Below are positions 22,601-33,736 of a stretch of 64,000 bases of DNA, piece by piece. Below the pieces are notes generated by a model. It was not told the origin of the DNA, searched no databases, and was given only the letters and a program-made list of their open reading frames with translations. Every line of letters starts with the position of its first letter. Within the stretch, counting starts at the first letter, position 1. The position numbers were made by a program, and so were the translations under genes. Origin of the DNA: Takakia lepidozioides (Eukaryota > Streptophyta > Takakiopsida > Takakiales > Takakiaceae); the NCBI GenBank assembly GCA_030704615.1, contig CM060732.1, positions 38,609,053 to 38,673,052 on the forward strand, in the 5' to 3' direction.

Positions 22601-24575
22601 TCATTTCAGTCTTCCAGATAAGGTTAAAGAGGAGAACTAGGGCCTCTATCATGGGATCGCCACCGCGCTTGATAAGCTCGTTGACAATACCATCAGGTCC
22701 ACCAGCTTTATATCCATTTAAATGTTCAATTGCTTCCACAATCTCAGAAGAACTAATGGGAGCATTATAAGCCATTGAAATATACTCCAGTTCATCAGGG
22801 CTGTTTTGAATCATAGGAACAGTTTTTCCAACTGTGTCCCTCCATTCAGCAGAAGACCCCTCACTGTTAGACCTAGAAGTTCTGCCAAGGATACTGTAGT
22901 GAGTTTCAAAGGTTTTGACAATGTCAACCGATGAAGTCACCACTGCACCTTTAGTAGTCTTCAGCGCTTGTACTTGCTGACCGTTTTTCGGCTTGTACAA
23001 ACGTTGAAGGGCCAACCAGAATTTCTTGTCATTACCACCATGGTGGTTTGAGTTTATTTCACTGTATAACTTGTCCCAGTATAATTTCTTCTGAGACCTA
23101 ACAAGCTGATTGATATCTTTACGGAGCTGGTAGTACCTCGCCCACAATTCTCTGTTGGTTTCCAAATTGCAGCACTCTTTATAGAGGGCTCATCTCTCAG
23201 CTATCTTGAGTTTAATCTCATTAGTCCACCAATTAACTGCTCTACCGCAGACAATTAGTTTCCTCCCAATGATCTTGTCAGCCACGGAGGAAACGAAACT
23301 CTCCCAAGAGTCCACTGCTCTTTCGACTTCATTTCTTGCGTTAACAGAGCGTGACTGAAGTTCTTGGAGCGATTGGACAAAATGAGGGAGAGCCTCTTGC
23401 AAGGCCTGGACGTACTCAGCCTTGACCTCCTCATTGTGGAATTTTTCTATGCGCCACTTCCGAATCGAACGTTTCACAGATCTCTTGGTGGTGGGAAAAC
23501 ACCTTTTGATCTCAGTCCAAACCAGGAAGTGGTCAGAGGTACCAATATCAGTTCTGTCGATCAACACATTGGCACACTGGGGGAACAAAATTTTGTCCAT
23601 TATGATATAGTCCACAATGGAACGTTCCCCAGTTTGGGATTTCTCACGAGTCCACTGCACTTGGTCACCTCTTGTCCTGTTATTCAAGGTCAAAAGCTGA
23701 AGCTCTTCTAGACAGTTAATTAACCGTCTGCCATTAGAATTCAGCTCGTCCTCACCAAAAGGTCCAATGATATTGTCCTGATGGAGCCCTTTGCCCACCT
23801 GGGCATTGAAGTCCCCCAATAGTACCACCTGACCTTTGGCAAGGAACGAAGCACAGTCCAGCTTTACATCTTCGAAGGCCTTGTCTGCGTCAGCACTAAG
23901 GGTCCCCTCTGTGGGCATGTAAACACAACCAACAAAGAGGTCCTTTGTACTCATGCCGCCCTTCAGATTCAGTTTTAGCCAGATACTATGCTCGTACCTC
24001 AAACCCTTGTTGATAATTTCACAATTGTCAAACAAGAAATCACGGACAAAGAATCCGACCCCTTTTTGACCGCGTTGGCAGAGGCTGCCTTGAGAGTACA
24101 CATCTTACCTGCCCATTTATAACCAATGACATCTCCAACCAGTTTATCCGACGTTTCCCATGTTTCTTGCCCAGCACAGATATGAATATCATTAGTCCGA
24201 AGAACTTGTCCCACTTCAAGTTGTTTTGTTTGGTTGGTCAACCCTGAGAAGTTCAAAGTGGCCAGCCGCAAGCCAGCTATTTGCGTGTGAATTGTTTGTT
24301 GTCTAGGTAGCTTGTGATTGCTCCTGGGCGGCCAACCGTTCTGCAAAGGGGGGACAATTACCCCATGTGTAGATTTTGCTCGTCTTGTGTAAACTTTGAG
24401 AATTGGTAAACCATTCAGGGTACCAAATCTTTCAGTTACACGAAGCACAGGCTCCGCACACATAGGGGCAGATTGTCCGTCAGAACGCTTGGGGACAATT
24501 ACCCCGTGTATAGATTTTGCTCGTCTTGTGTAGACTTTGAGGATTGGTAAACCATTTAGAGTACCAAATCCTTCC

Positions 24576-24630
<55 letters not shown>

Positions 24631-27600
24631 GCTTTGTGCACCTCTCTGACTTGAGCCTGCATTTTTGACCCAGAAGGTTAATGCATTAATGACCCATTCA
24701 AGTGAACGGGATCGAGAGCTGCACCTGGGGGACAAGGTCGATGGTGCACCATGGGGACTTAACAAACCAGTTGAGAAGCTTGGGCCCTCTGCTGCCACTA
24801 CCACCCACAAGCCACTTCAGCACTGGGAGCATCACACTCGCCATATCCAGCACTGATGTGAATGTGTTCTCAAGTATCAAAGCAGACACCTGCAGCATCA
24901 GACCAACAGTCAGTGAACTTCTCCATCCCCACCTCAGAATCCACTTTTCTTCTCAAAGATCAGTTTTGAAATTGACATGAACTTCTTCCAGCTTGAACAG
25001 CTTTTTGTTTGGACAACGACATGAAAATACAAGAGCAAATTGCCCACCTTGCCTGGATTGTTCTTTACAAGAGCCGAACCGACAGCTCCGCCAAGTGATC
25101 GTCCGAACACGACAATCCTACTTGCATCTACGTCCGTTCTCTGTCTCAAGTGGTCCAGTGCTGCCTGCACACCGTGACATTGTATTAAAATTGCACTAAC
25201 AAGTTTGCAGAGCAGTTTGGACAGGAAAGAACAGAAGAGAAACAATGTCTTCAGATTAATCTTCCAGATCTTGCCTTCTATATACTTGATATATGAGCTT
25301 GCTCTCCATTCTGGGAACAACTTTTGGTGAAAATGTGTACCACCAAAAGGGAGAGAGGAGGGACATATACTGACTACTGCAGACAACATTTAAGTGCTAG
25401 AAGTGACAGGTCTCAACGATATAAAAGCTAACTTCAGGCTTTATGTCCATGAACCTGAGCATCAAGAGTGAGACCTGGTTGAGATGGAAATCCATCACTT
25501 GCTCCATATCTGCACACAAACATGAATGCTCAGAACAGTACTGGAGGCCAAAGCTTGGTACTATTCTTGATCTCATGGCTCTGCAGCTAAAGGTTAGAAT
25601 CACGGGCTTCAATGGCATCTTGCTTTCGGGAGGAGATCAGCCAGTCCCTGTGAAAATACTCACGACTTGGTTACAGCACCTAACTGAAATAACCAGGGTT
25701 TACCAAATAATGAATTCAGAGAATAGCAAGGAAGAGGGAGAACTTGAAATACCAGCCACTGTGGTGTTCACATTAGAGATCTAACCAATTGGTTTCACAC
25801 GCATCTGATCAGCAAATCTAGTCACTAAGTAAGAGATTTCCTATGAGACCAAGCCTTTCCATCATTGATGACAGTGTGAAGTTTACACCCGACCACCAAC
25901 AAGTGGACATCCTGGGATTGAAATGGTAGTTGTCTGTGACTCTAGTTCTATTCATGGCTTCTGGATCCAATATAGCTGAGACATGGTTGACTTGTGATGG
26001 TAAGGCACTTTCTTGACTTAAACATGCTTTGTTATGTGCCATACTAATGACCTAATGAAGACCAGCCATCAAATCATAAGCTGAGATCTTGGCTCGTAGC
26101 ATGTGATTTGTGTCCTTTTGCCCATCAGGACTTCATTTATCAAAGCAAGGACTGCAACATTGGGATTGTACACTCCACAATAATGTGCAAAAAGGATTGC
26201 AAGCTAGCTTGACCTACAAAGCAGACCTGAATGGGGAGCACGTACCCACGATATGAAAGCATGAAAACATTGCATCGTAGACGCTGTAGCATTATGTCCA
26301 CAAATTCAAGCCTGTGTGCAATGTCTTTGTAAGAGGGTGGTTAAAGATTACTTCTCCTCTCCATCCTTCACTATACTGTAGCAGTTGCTCGAAGGTTGAA
26401 GAATCTTTCTTACATTCATCTCTCCCTCTCTCTCTCACACTCTCTCGCTTCCCTTTGTGTTCCACTCAAACTGGGCGTGGGGTCAATGGTCACAAGGCTA
26501 CAGCAAACAACGTCTTATGAGTACATACTCTCTCTCTCTCTCTCTCTCTCTCTGCTACGGCAAACAAGTCTTATGAGTACACTCTGTCCCTCTCTCTCTC
26601 TAGGCTAAGGCAAACAAAGTCTTATGAGTACATCCTGTCCCTCTCTCTGTGTCTCTCTCTCTTACAATGAAAACAACAGTTCTTTCTCTTTCATTTGACA
26701 CCATTCCATGGAATATATATCATTTTCTCATCTGGACAGTTGATGGTACAGTGACAGTCTTGATATGCATCTGACAACCACAACTCTTGTTTCCGTTGTG
26801 CATGTCTGTGCCAGAAGTTCTTTACACTCAGAAGACTACTAGAATCATCTTGCATATACTCCGCATCTCTTTAGAAGGCCACAAACCAAATCATCCAAAA
26901 AGGAGGATACTGCCAGCATTCTCCTGAAAGAACAAAATGGTGGGACCTGCAAGCATAGGTGTGACAAAAACCACCTATTAAAACAAGGCAAGGGGACTGG
27001 GCAGATAGAGAGATGCACACACAAACAGGGTAAGGGAGGTGCACAGTTCTGGTCACACTAAATTTCGCCTTTGCAGCGTGAAGTAAGATATGTCTTTCCT
27101 GTTTATGTTGATGCACATGGCAAATGCGTATGCGGAACAATTCCCATAGGCTCAAAGGTGTAGGGCTCAGTTTCCTAGTAACACAGCTGATAGGGCACAT
27201 AGTTTGCTGCTTACACCAAGTTGTTGTCAATCGATTAATTCAGCTCACCATATGGTGGAAACCATGGGCTGCGAATAAGCTGCGCTGCAAAGTTTCAATT
27301 CCTTCCGCATACTTGTCAGCCTTAAGCTAGGAAGGGCACTGTACTATAAGAAACATATGCGGACTCCCCTCAAACATCAGTCATCGCAAGATTGCATTGA
27401 CGAGCTGGACAATGGTATACACGACTGCGATCCTGGAGGTCAAGAGAATCTTTAACTGGAGATTGATGCTTTAAACCTACATTTCAGAATCCGTGCTGTC
27501 TTCCTTCAGTGGTACCACTTTCAGTGTGCTTGCCGCAGAACAGGTCAAAACGTCTGCTTCATCTAATCGGGGGTGAGCTGGCTGGCTATTTCTTCCGGGA

Positions 27601-27953
27601 GCAAACCTACTCGTCTACTTGAACAACCCTAAAGATCCAGGTTTCCCAGCAGGAGAAGGGAATAGACCGGAAGTACCTCGAACTTCAGGGTGAGCCTTAA
27701 TGAACCAGGAATGGAGGCGAACACCATCAGCAGATTCCAGCCACACATCTTCGTAGCGGAGATTGAGCCGTGCGGGGGTGATTGGGTAACCCTTGCTCAT
27801 GCCCGGAATGACAGGAACATACACCAGCTTCTCTTGGAATGTCACCAGAAGCACCACAATTGCGCATGAAAGCCCACCCAAGCCACACAGCAAGCCAGTC
27901 AACCAATTCCCCATACCTCCCGATTTACCTGCCCCGCTCCCCGCCATCTCCAT
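19650..27953 (-). CDS. WAV2: Alpha/beta-hydrolase, WAV2/BEM46 (ABHD13-like) family
   Basis: A complete seven-exon gene: 27677-27953, 26911-26946 (a 36-nt microexon), 26246-26324, 25455-25509, 25048-25164, 24725-24889 and 19650-19892. All junctions are GT-AG and phases match, giving 323 residues; Arabidopsis WAV2, a membrane-associated regulator of root bending, has about 308. A single N-terminal membrane segment (CGLGGLSCAIVVLLVTF) precedes FQEKLVYVPVIPG and ITPARLNLRYEDVWL. The catalytic triad is visible: Ser in GRSLGG, Asp in SGSCDEMVPP, His in PTGMHMDTW. The start could be 27953 (MEMAGSG), 27914 (MGNWLTG, which aligns best with relatives) or 28043. The last intron (4.8 kb) is almost entirely LINE sequence in the sense direction. 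Intron 2 holds an antisense LINE-tail array. The gene is divergent from prohibitin. Confidence 0.9.
20013..20674 (-). mobile_element. 5'-truncated LINE, copy B
   Basis: Minus-strand sequence collinear with the last ~650 bases of copy A: KSVEEILKDLNLNPQVLTLL, then LFKSI-like and [17 protein letters not shown] segments, ending in CAAACAATGTCTTATGTGTACAT and a (TC)-rich tail. It has small deletions and stops. It begins immediately after the (TC)n tail of copy A, so the two form a head-to-tail pair in the last WAV2 intron. Confidence 0.85.
20701..24579 (-). mobile_element. LINE retrotransposon, near full length, copy A
   Basis: A non-LTR element on the minus strand. An AP-endonuclease domain (GQVVLLGDFNAQVG, SIVDYIIMDK, TSDHFLVW) at about 24.3-23.4 kb precedes reverse transcriptase at about 22.8-21.8 kb (NGYKAGGPDGIVNELIK, GQAGFRRNRGCVDHI, GVAQGCTLSPLLFN, ALMFADDFAGIGE with the FADD active site). 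A C-terminal zinc-binding motif follows (CNCPLCGQSEDSIHFLIHC). Frameshifts near 24.05, 23.18 and 22.3 kb make it inactive. No ORF1 is seen. The 3' end is GTCTTATGAGTACA-like, then (TC)n. The 5' end carries a 141-bp tandem duplication and abuts a long (CT)n tract. It sits in sense orientation in the WAV2 intron. Confidence 0.93.
24436..24579 (-). repeat. 141-bp tandem duplication at the LINE 5' end
   Basis: The words FGTLNGLPILKVYTRRAKS and HGVIVP occur twice, in frame, 47 codons apart (24.58-24.49 kb and 24.44-24.35 kb). The two copies differ by only a few bases. The left copy starts right at the (CT)n tract, so more monomers could have existed before truncation. Confidence 0.85.
24580..24627. 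repeat. (GA)n microsatellite at LINE junction
   Basis: An almost pure (GA)n, read as (CT)n on the LINE strand. It marks the point where LINE copy A joins the WAV2 intron. Confidence 0.95.
26452..26672 (+). mobile_element. Chain of three LINE tails separated by (TC)n
   Basis: Three successive LINE 3' ends on the plus strand. The first is about 75 bp and ends CAAACAACGTCTTATGAGTA. The second and third are about 33-36 bp and end CAAACAAGTCTTATGAGTAC and CAAACAAAGTCTTATGAGTA. Each is followed by (TC)n or a close variant. The chain lies in WAV2 intron 2, antisense to the gene. Confidence 0.9.
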
Positions 27954-28313
27954 GATATGAAACTCCTCCCCTTCTCCGAATGTGATCAGAGTCCCACACA
28001 AGAGCAGCAAAACAGTGAGCTCAACAACGCTGCCCTCCTTCACTCGTACTGAGGATCTAACCCTGTGCTACCCCTCCATCCCAACTGCTCGTCCTCCGCT
28101 TCCCATATCACTTGTGGCATGAAACGAGAGAAACCCACCTAGAATTCCTTCCATACTACAACAATCCTGAGGCACCCATTGCGAAAAACAACACTACGAT
28201 CGAGGGGATGCCATCCCCAACAACCTCCGCACACGCAAGTCTCACAGGGACGAGAGAGAGCGAGGAAGACGGTGGCCTTGGATGGATGAACTAGTTCAGC
28301 GAGAAAGCCTGTC

Positions 28314-28345
<32 letters not shown>

Positions 28346-28664
28346 ATCGATTTGAAGGTTTAAGAAGAATCGGTGGTGGGTGTGCCCTATTCTGGGCTGC
28401 GAGGATTCCATCCACAGTTCTTTGTGAGAAGATCTTCCCAGACATTTCTTTGAGCATTCGGACTGAATCGCTGTCTGAGGAGGGGATTTCTTCACTCAGA
28501 TACGCGCTAGATTGTTAGTTGAAGAGATAGACCTGAAGTTTGGGATTCGAGATTTTACTGGATAGATTTGTGGACAGGGACAGGATTTAGGAATCAGTCT
28601 GTGTGCTGTTGTATCTGGAGCGTATCGAGAGAGAGAGAGAGAGAGCAAATTTGCATTTGTGAAG
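27954..28664. promoter_or_regulatory. Bidirectional promoter of WAV2-like and prohibitin genes
   Basis: About 600-700 bp separate the divergent start codons. The space holds a (TC)n tract (about 28315-28341) and, just before the prohibitin ATG, a (GA)n tract (about 28628-28646), both in pyrimidine/purine orientation typical of plant core promoters and leaders. No clear TATA box was identified. Confidence 0.55.
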
Positions 28665-29510
28665 ATGAGTGCTCCCCGGGCTGCCAATCGGCTGAACGAC
28701 TTGGCAAGAGCAGCTGTGGGTCTGGGACTGGCGGGGAGCGCGCTCAGCTCATCGCTGTACACGGTGGACGGGGGGTTTCGGGCCGTTATCTTTGACAGGT
28801 TAAGAGGGGTTATAGATGAGACGACTGGAGAGGGAACCCACTTTGTGATTCCTGTGTTGCAAAAGCCCTACATCTTTGAAGTTCGGACAAGGCCGCGGTC
28901 TATTTCCACAGTGACAGGAACGAAGGATCTGCAGATGGTAAACCTGACACTGCGGGTATTGTCCAGACCAGATCCGGAGCGGCTCCCCACTATCTTCAAA
29001 ACTCTGGGGACCGATTATGATGAGAAAGTGCTTCCTTCGATTGGTAACGAGGTGTTGAAGGCTGTGGTGGCCCAGTTCAATGCAGACCAGCTCTTGACGG
29101 AGAGGCCCTATGTGTCAGCGATGGTGCGCGACGGGCTCCTGAAAAGAGCGAAAGATTTCAATATTCTGCTAGATGATGTTGCCATCACTCACCTGTCGTA
29201 CGGAGCAGAATTTTCACGCGCCGTGGAGCAGAAACAAGTTGCGCAGCAGGAGGCTGAAAGATCCAAGTTTGTGGTGGCAAAGACGGAGCAGGAAACGAGG
29301 GCAGCGATTGTTCGAGCTGAAGGGGAGGCCCAGGCGGCAAAACTCATCTCCGAGGCAACAAAAATTGCTGGAATAGGCCTTATCGAGCTCCGGCACATCG
29401 AAGCTGCAAGGGAGATTGCCGCGACGCTCGCCAAGACCAGGAATGTGGCCTACTTGCCGTCAGGAAACAACATTCTGATGGGCATCAACCCCACTTTTGG
29501 AAACAACTAG
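28665..29510 (+). CDS. PHB: Prohibitin, type I (PHB3/PHB4-like)
   Basis: A single-exon gene for 281 residues ([17 protein letters not shown]). Type-I prohibitins form ring complexes with type-II prohibitins in the inner mitochondrial membrane, supporting protease control and cristae. Visible: an N-terminal hydrophobic anchor ([20 protein letters not shown]), the SPFH domain ([84 protein letters not shown]) and the C-terminal coiled coil ([29 protein letters not shown]). It is full length, with no disrupting changes. A GTG codon two codons upstream is not the start. Lack of introns may mean a retrocopy or an ancestrally intronless gene. It is divergent from the WAV2-like gene. Confidence 0.96.
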   Translation: MSAPRAANRLNDLARAAVGLGLAGSALSSSLYTVDGGFRAVIFDRLRGVIDETTGEGTHFVIPVLQKPYIFEVRTRPRSISTVTGTKDLQMVNLTLRVLSRPDPERLPTIFKTLGTDYDEKVLPSIGNEVLKAVVAQFNADQLLTERPYVSAMVRDGLLKRAKDFNILLDDVAITHLSYGAEFSRAVEQKQVAQQEAERSKFVVAKTEQETRAAIVRAEGEAQAAKLISEATKIAGIGLIELRHIEAAREIAATLAKTRNVAYLPSGNNILMGINPTFGNN

Positions 29511-30478
29511 TACAGGTCATTACACTAGTGACAGCAGTAGCCAGGCTTCAAGGGAGACTTACATGTACATGATGTCCTTACTAAACACTCAAGGATCATC
29601 ACACGAGATATGTAACCAGTGCCAACAGCAGCCAGCGGTCAGTTAGCAGATTTGCTATACAGGAAGAGCATATAGGGAGCTGAGCGGCAGAGGAATAGAA
29701 ACTTATGTATTCAGGATTTTGTGTGGCCTTTCTGGCCAGAAGGCTTGGGGGATGGAGAGGAGCGTACTCTTGGTCTATTGAGGGCTTGGAAATATGTTCT
29801 TCTGAGTCTGCAACTAGACAATCAGCAGTCCCTTTTTCTGAAGGTTCAACTGCGAAGTGCTCATTTTGTGAAGGCCTATGCATTTGTCTCAGAAAGTATT
29901 TGATGGTCTCATCTTCCTGCTTGCAATGATAGACAACCATTCAGTATCCAACCATGCCTCCAGCCATTCTTGAAGAGTTCCCACCAAAAACAGCTCCGTC
30001 ATGTGAACTGTCACTCATTCATGTGAATTGTCAGCGATCCCTTAGCATGAAAGACAAGCTCACAAACTATAGGGGATGCTTTATATATGTTGGGTAAAGG
30101 TCCTCTGCAAGCCAAAACAAGGACGATCAGGTTGTCAATCAATCTGGCTTGAAGAAGTCAAAGATGAGAGTATTTCCGCACTGTATTGCATATGACTGTG
30201 GTTACCAGATCGTAAATCAAAGAGATAATTTTCCTACCAAAAGATAGCATCCATAAGATCCAACTTATTACAAAGCATGTTGCCCACTACTCCACCCATT
30301 GAGGGCAATGGATGATTGAAGGCCTGGTTACACACAGTCAAGGAATCTTTGAAAATTTTCAAAAATATTGAGACCAAAGTGATGGATTCATAGACAAAAT
30401 ATTTCAAAACCTTATTGATCTGATCTATATGAAAGAATCGGTAAAGGCAATTCTGTCAATGATGAATTGTTCTGTGTT
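29511..30478. other. Intergenic, convergent 3' ends of PHB and PPR4
   Basis: Between the stop codons of prohibitin and PPR4. Probably two 3' untranslated regions. No gene or repeat recognised. Confidence 0.5.
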
Positions 30479-33004
30479 TCACCAGTAATCCCTGCAAGAA
30501 CAAACTCCATCTTCAAAATGGTGGAAGCGGCTCCCGTCCCTTACAATAATTCCTCGCCCAACAATCTTTGAGATGAATTTGGTGGCAGTGTGGCAATCAC
30601 CACACACCCGAAGATTCTTGATGATGCGGATAGGAGTCCCAGGGGGCGTGCTGATAAGGCCAAAAGCGATGGCCAGCTTCTCACTGTGGTGGCAAAGAGA
30701 AGATTCCTTTTGCTCCTCCTCCAAATCATGCAAGACAAAGCGCGTGTCTGGCACATATCCAACCTCCCTCATCTGCCCAGACAAATTTTCCAGCTTGGCA
30801 TGGATTTCCTCAATTTGTGGATGTGATCTATCTTCTACCACGAACATATGCACCTGGTTGTCCACCTCAATGGAGCTACAACCTGGCTCCTTTTTAACAC
30901 TTCTGTCCTCCATCAGTCTTCTAATCTTTGCTGCATCATCCCACCTTCCAGCCGCAGCATAAATGTTTGATAGTAGCACATAAGCTGCAGGGTGCTGTGG
31001 ATCCCACTTCAGAACACATTTTGCAGCACATTCTGCGAGCTCCGCATTACCATGAACTCTGCAAGCACCAAGCAACGCCCGCCAGACTAAAGCATCTGGT
31101 TCAATCGGCATTCTGTGAATGAAGTCCACTGCCTCATCCAATCGCCCAGCACGGCCAAGAAGGTCCACCATGCAGCCAAAATGCTCCACACCAGGTGTGA
31201 GGCTATGATCTCGACTCATCGAATCAAAGTAGTGCTGTCCTTCCTCCACTAGGCCTGCGTGGCTACACGCTGACAGAAGTGATATAAAGGTGATTCTAGT
31301 CGGCTCCAAGCCTTCCTGTTTCATTTGTTCAAACAGTTCTGGGGCCTCCCTACCATAGCCATGCTGAGCATATCCTGCCATCATTGTACTCCATGACACT
31401 ACATCTCGTTTCACCATATTGTTGAACACTTGACGTGAATCTTTCATGCTCCCACATTTTGCATACATGTCAACAAGGGTATTCTCCAAATTTATGTAGA
31501 ACCCAATTCCAGCTTTGATAATGTCAAGATGTACCTGCTTGCCCCTTTCCAGTGCTCCTAGGCTGGCACAGGCATTCAGAATGCAAATGAATGTGACCCT
31601 GTCCGGTCTCACGCCTTCCCCTTGCATTTGGTCATAGATTTTAACAGCCTCCCTACCACACTCATGCTGGGTGTACCCTGTGATCATTGCACTCCATGAG
31701 ACCACATCTCGTTCAGCCATATTATTGAACACCTGACGTGCATCCTTCAAGCTCCCACATTTTGTATACATACCAAGAAGAGCAGTCTCCAAAACCGTTT
31801 CTAATGCAATATTAGCTTTGACGATTTCAGCATGAACCTGCTTGCCCTTTTCCAAGGCTCCTATGCTTGCACATGCATTCAGAATGCAAATAAAAGTCAC
31901 TCTAGTGGGTGTCACCCCTTCCTGTCGCATTTGCTCATAAATCTTCAATGCCTCCCCACCACATTCAGATTGGGCATATCCTGCTATCATGGCATTCCAT
32001 GAGACTACATTTCGTTTAACCATACCATCAAACATTTCACGTGCATCCTTTACACTGCCGCATTTGGCGTACATGTCAACAAGAGCTGTTTCCAAAACTA
32101 CATCTGATGTTACTCCAGCTTTGATGGTGTCCGCATGGATCAGCTTGCCCTTTTCCAGGGATCCTAGGCCAGAGCATGCATTGAGAATGCAAACGAACGT
32201 TACCCTGTCAGGTGTAATTCCTTCCTGTTGCATTTGCTCATAGACTTTGAGAGCCTCTGTTCCATATCCATGCTGGGCATATCCTGCGATCATGGAGTTC
32301 CAGGAGATCACGTTGCGTTTAGCCATTTTGTCAAATACTTGACGTGCATCCTTTATGCTCCCACATTTGGCATACATGTCGACAAGACTATTCTCCAGAT
32401 TTACGTATGAGAATATCCCAGCTTTGATGATGTCAGCATGAACATCTTTTCCCTTCCCAAGGGCTCTTAGGTTGGCACATACATTGAGAATGCAAATGAA
32501 CAACACATTGTCCGGCATCACCCCTTCCTGTTTCATTTGCTCATACATTTTGAAAGCCTCCTCAGCATGCCCATGCTTGGAATATCCTGCCATCATCATA
32601 GTCCATGTAAACAAATTCCGTTCAGGCATTTTGTCAAATACTTGGCGTGCATCCGCCATGCTCCCACACTTGGCATACATGTTAATAAGATTGTTGACTA
32701 GAAACATATCTGGCTTGAATCCACTATGGATAATGTGGGCATGCACTTGCCTCCCCCCCATGAGGTCTTTCCTGTTGATGCAATCCTGCAAGAGATACAA
32801 ATAAGTATCAGAGTTTGCCCGGATGCGTTGCTGGCTCAAAATGTGTACCGCATTTTTCAGTTGTCCCGCATTACACAGCGTCCTCACATCTTTGTTGACT
32901 CCCATTCTTGGTATTCTTCCAGAAGAAGTGGTGATGCTGGAGGTGCTATCTATGCTGCAAGTCTGACATTCAACAACCAACTGTTGTTGATTCAACCCTG
33001 TCAT
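30479..33004 (-). CDS. PPR-DYW RNA-editing factor (PPR4)
   Basis: An 841-residue, single-exon PLS-class PPR protein with a complete DYW domain, predicted to edit organellar RNA. It starts MTGLNQQQ. It has five PLS units, one fewer than PPR2 and PPR3; the length difference of about 104 residues equals one unit. E motifs ([32 protein letters not shown]), the PG box ([15 protein letters not shown]) and the DYW domain ([21 protein letters not shown], ending CSCRDYW) are intact. The CSCRDYW ending differs by one residue from its relatives. Upstream on the same strand are relics of OSB exons and an FTR exon. CACAG|G precedes the ATG. Confidence 0.93.
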   Translation of the reverse strand: MTGLNQQQLVVECQTCSIDSTSSITTSSGRIPRMGVNKDVRTLCNAGQLKNAVHILSQQRIRANSDTYLYLLQDCINRKDLMGGRQVHAHIIHSGFKPDMFLVNNLINMYAKCGSMADARQVFDKMPERNLFTWTMMMAGYSKHGHAEEAFKMYEQMKQEGVMPDNVLFICILNVCANLRALGKGKDVHADIIKAGIFSYVNLENSLVDMYAKCGSIKDARQVFDKMAKRNVISWNSMIAGYAQHGYGTEALKVYEQMQQEGITPDRVTFVCILNACSGLGSLEKGKLIHADTIKAGVTSDVVLETALVDMYAKCGSVKDAREMFDGMVKRNVVSWNAMIAGYAQSECGGEALKIYEQMRQEGVTPTRVTFICILNACASIGALEKGKQVHAEIVKANIALETVLETALLGMYTKCGSLKDARQVFNNMAERDVVSWSAMITGYTQHECGREAVKIYDQMQGEGVRPDRVTFICILNACASLGALERGKQVHLDIIKAGIGFYINLENTLVDMYAKCGSMKDSRQVFNNMVKRDVVSWSTMMAGYAQHGYGREAPELFEQMKQEGLEPTRITFISLLSACSHAGLVEEGQHYFDSMSRDHSLTPGVEHFGCMVDLLGRAGRLDEAVDFIHRMPIEPDALVWRALLGACRVHGNAELAECAAKCVLKWDPQHPAAYVLLSNIYAAAGRWDDAAKIRRLMEDRSVKKEPGCSSIEVDNQVHMFVVEDRSHPQIEEIHAKLENLSGQMREVGYVPDTRFVLHDLEEEQKESSLCHHSEKLAIAFGLISTPPGTPIRIIKNLRVCGDCHTATKFISKIVGRGIIVRDGSRFHHFEDGVCSCRDYW

Positions 33005-33129
33005 CCTGTGTGATGCAAAACGCTAAGTTACAATCCTTTGAAGATTCACATAATATGCTCCTACACGCTTCAAAGAAAGGTTTCCTCGTGATAACAGTAA
33101 CTGTGAGAATGCCAGCTTTTGAGTAGAGG

Positions 33130-33699
33130 GACCCAATGTTTTGAACACAATTGTACCTGTTATAATTTTGGCCCAGACTCCCATAGTGTAGATCGACAAA
33201 AAAACAATCTTGAATCATGCCAGCTAGCATTGCTTTCACCCGACAGGAGTTCGACCAACTGTAAATCCAAGGGACTTCCGCTGTGCGCCTATGTCTGAGA
33301 TCTGGTGCTCTTGGATTTTGCTGTGAAAATCAGGGAGTGTGCCAGCTGAGCAGCCGCAGCTTCAACCACAGCATCATTTAGAGCAGGCTGCAACCACAAC
33401 AGCTCCCAAGCATCTTTCAAATAACAGCAAACACCCTTGAACAACCTACTTTAAGCTCTGAACCTACTGCCAACAGTAAGCACAGCATTTGCTGCTTTTC
33501 TACAATTGTTGAGCACAATTGTCTGTGATTTAGGCAACTAGAGCTACATTCCAGTCCCCAAGCATAATCATGTAACTCCAGTCACAAGCCCTCCTTCACT
33601 CTTTCACGTCCTCAATGAAGATATCCTCACCTTTCTCAATCTGTTGTCCCACCACTGGGCAGGATCTAAGAAGGACTCCTGACCCTTGTGTCCTTCTAT
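33130..33699 (-). pseudogene. Decayed OSB exons upstream of PPR4
   Basis: 33631-33699 (minus) follows CTTTCCCTCAG and reads GQESFLDPAQWWDNRLRK, ending at AAAG|GTGAGG, the counterpart of the OSB exon at 6499-6578. 33130-33300 (minus) reads VKAMLAGMIQ and GQNYNRYN, the counterpart of VKAELASMIQ and GQEYNWYFF at 6960-7041. The middle PDF residues are lost. The order and distance to the PPR start mirror the PPR2 locus. Confidence 0.7.
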
Positions 33700-33736
33700 C
33701 TGAGGGAAAGAGAGGATGTATGGACTCAACGCCCCA

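Noticed and set aside
24577-24810. Open frame of alternating Ser-Leu over the (GA)n tract
   Set aside because: It is translation of a microsatellite overlapping a WAV2 exon in the wrong frame.
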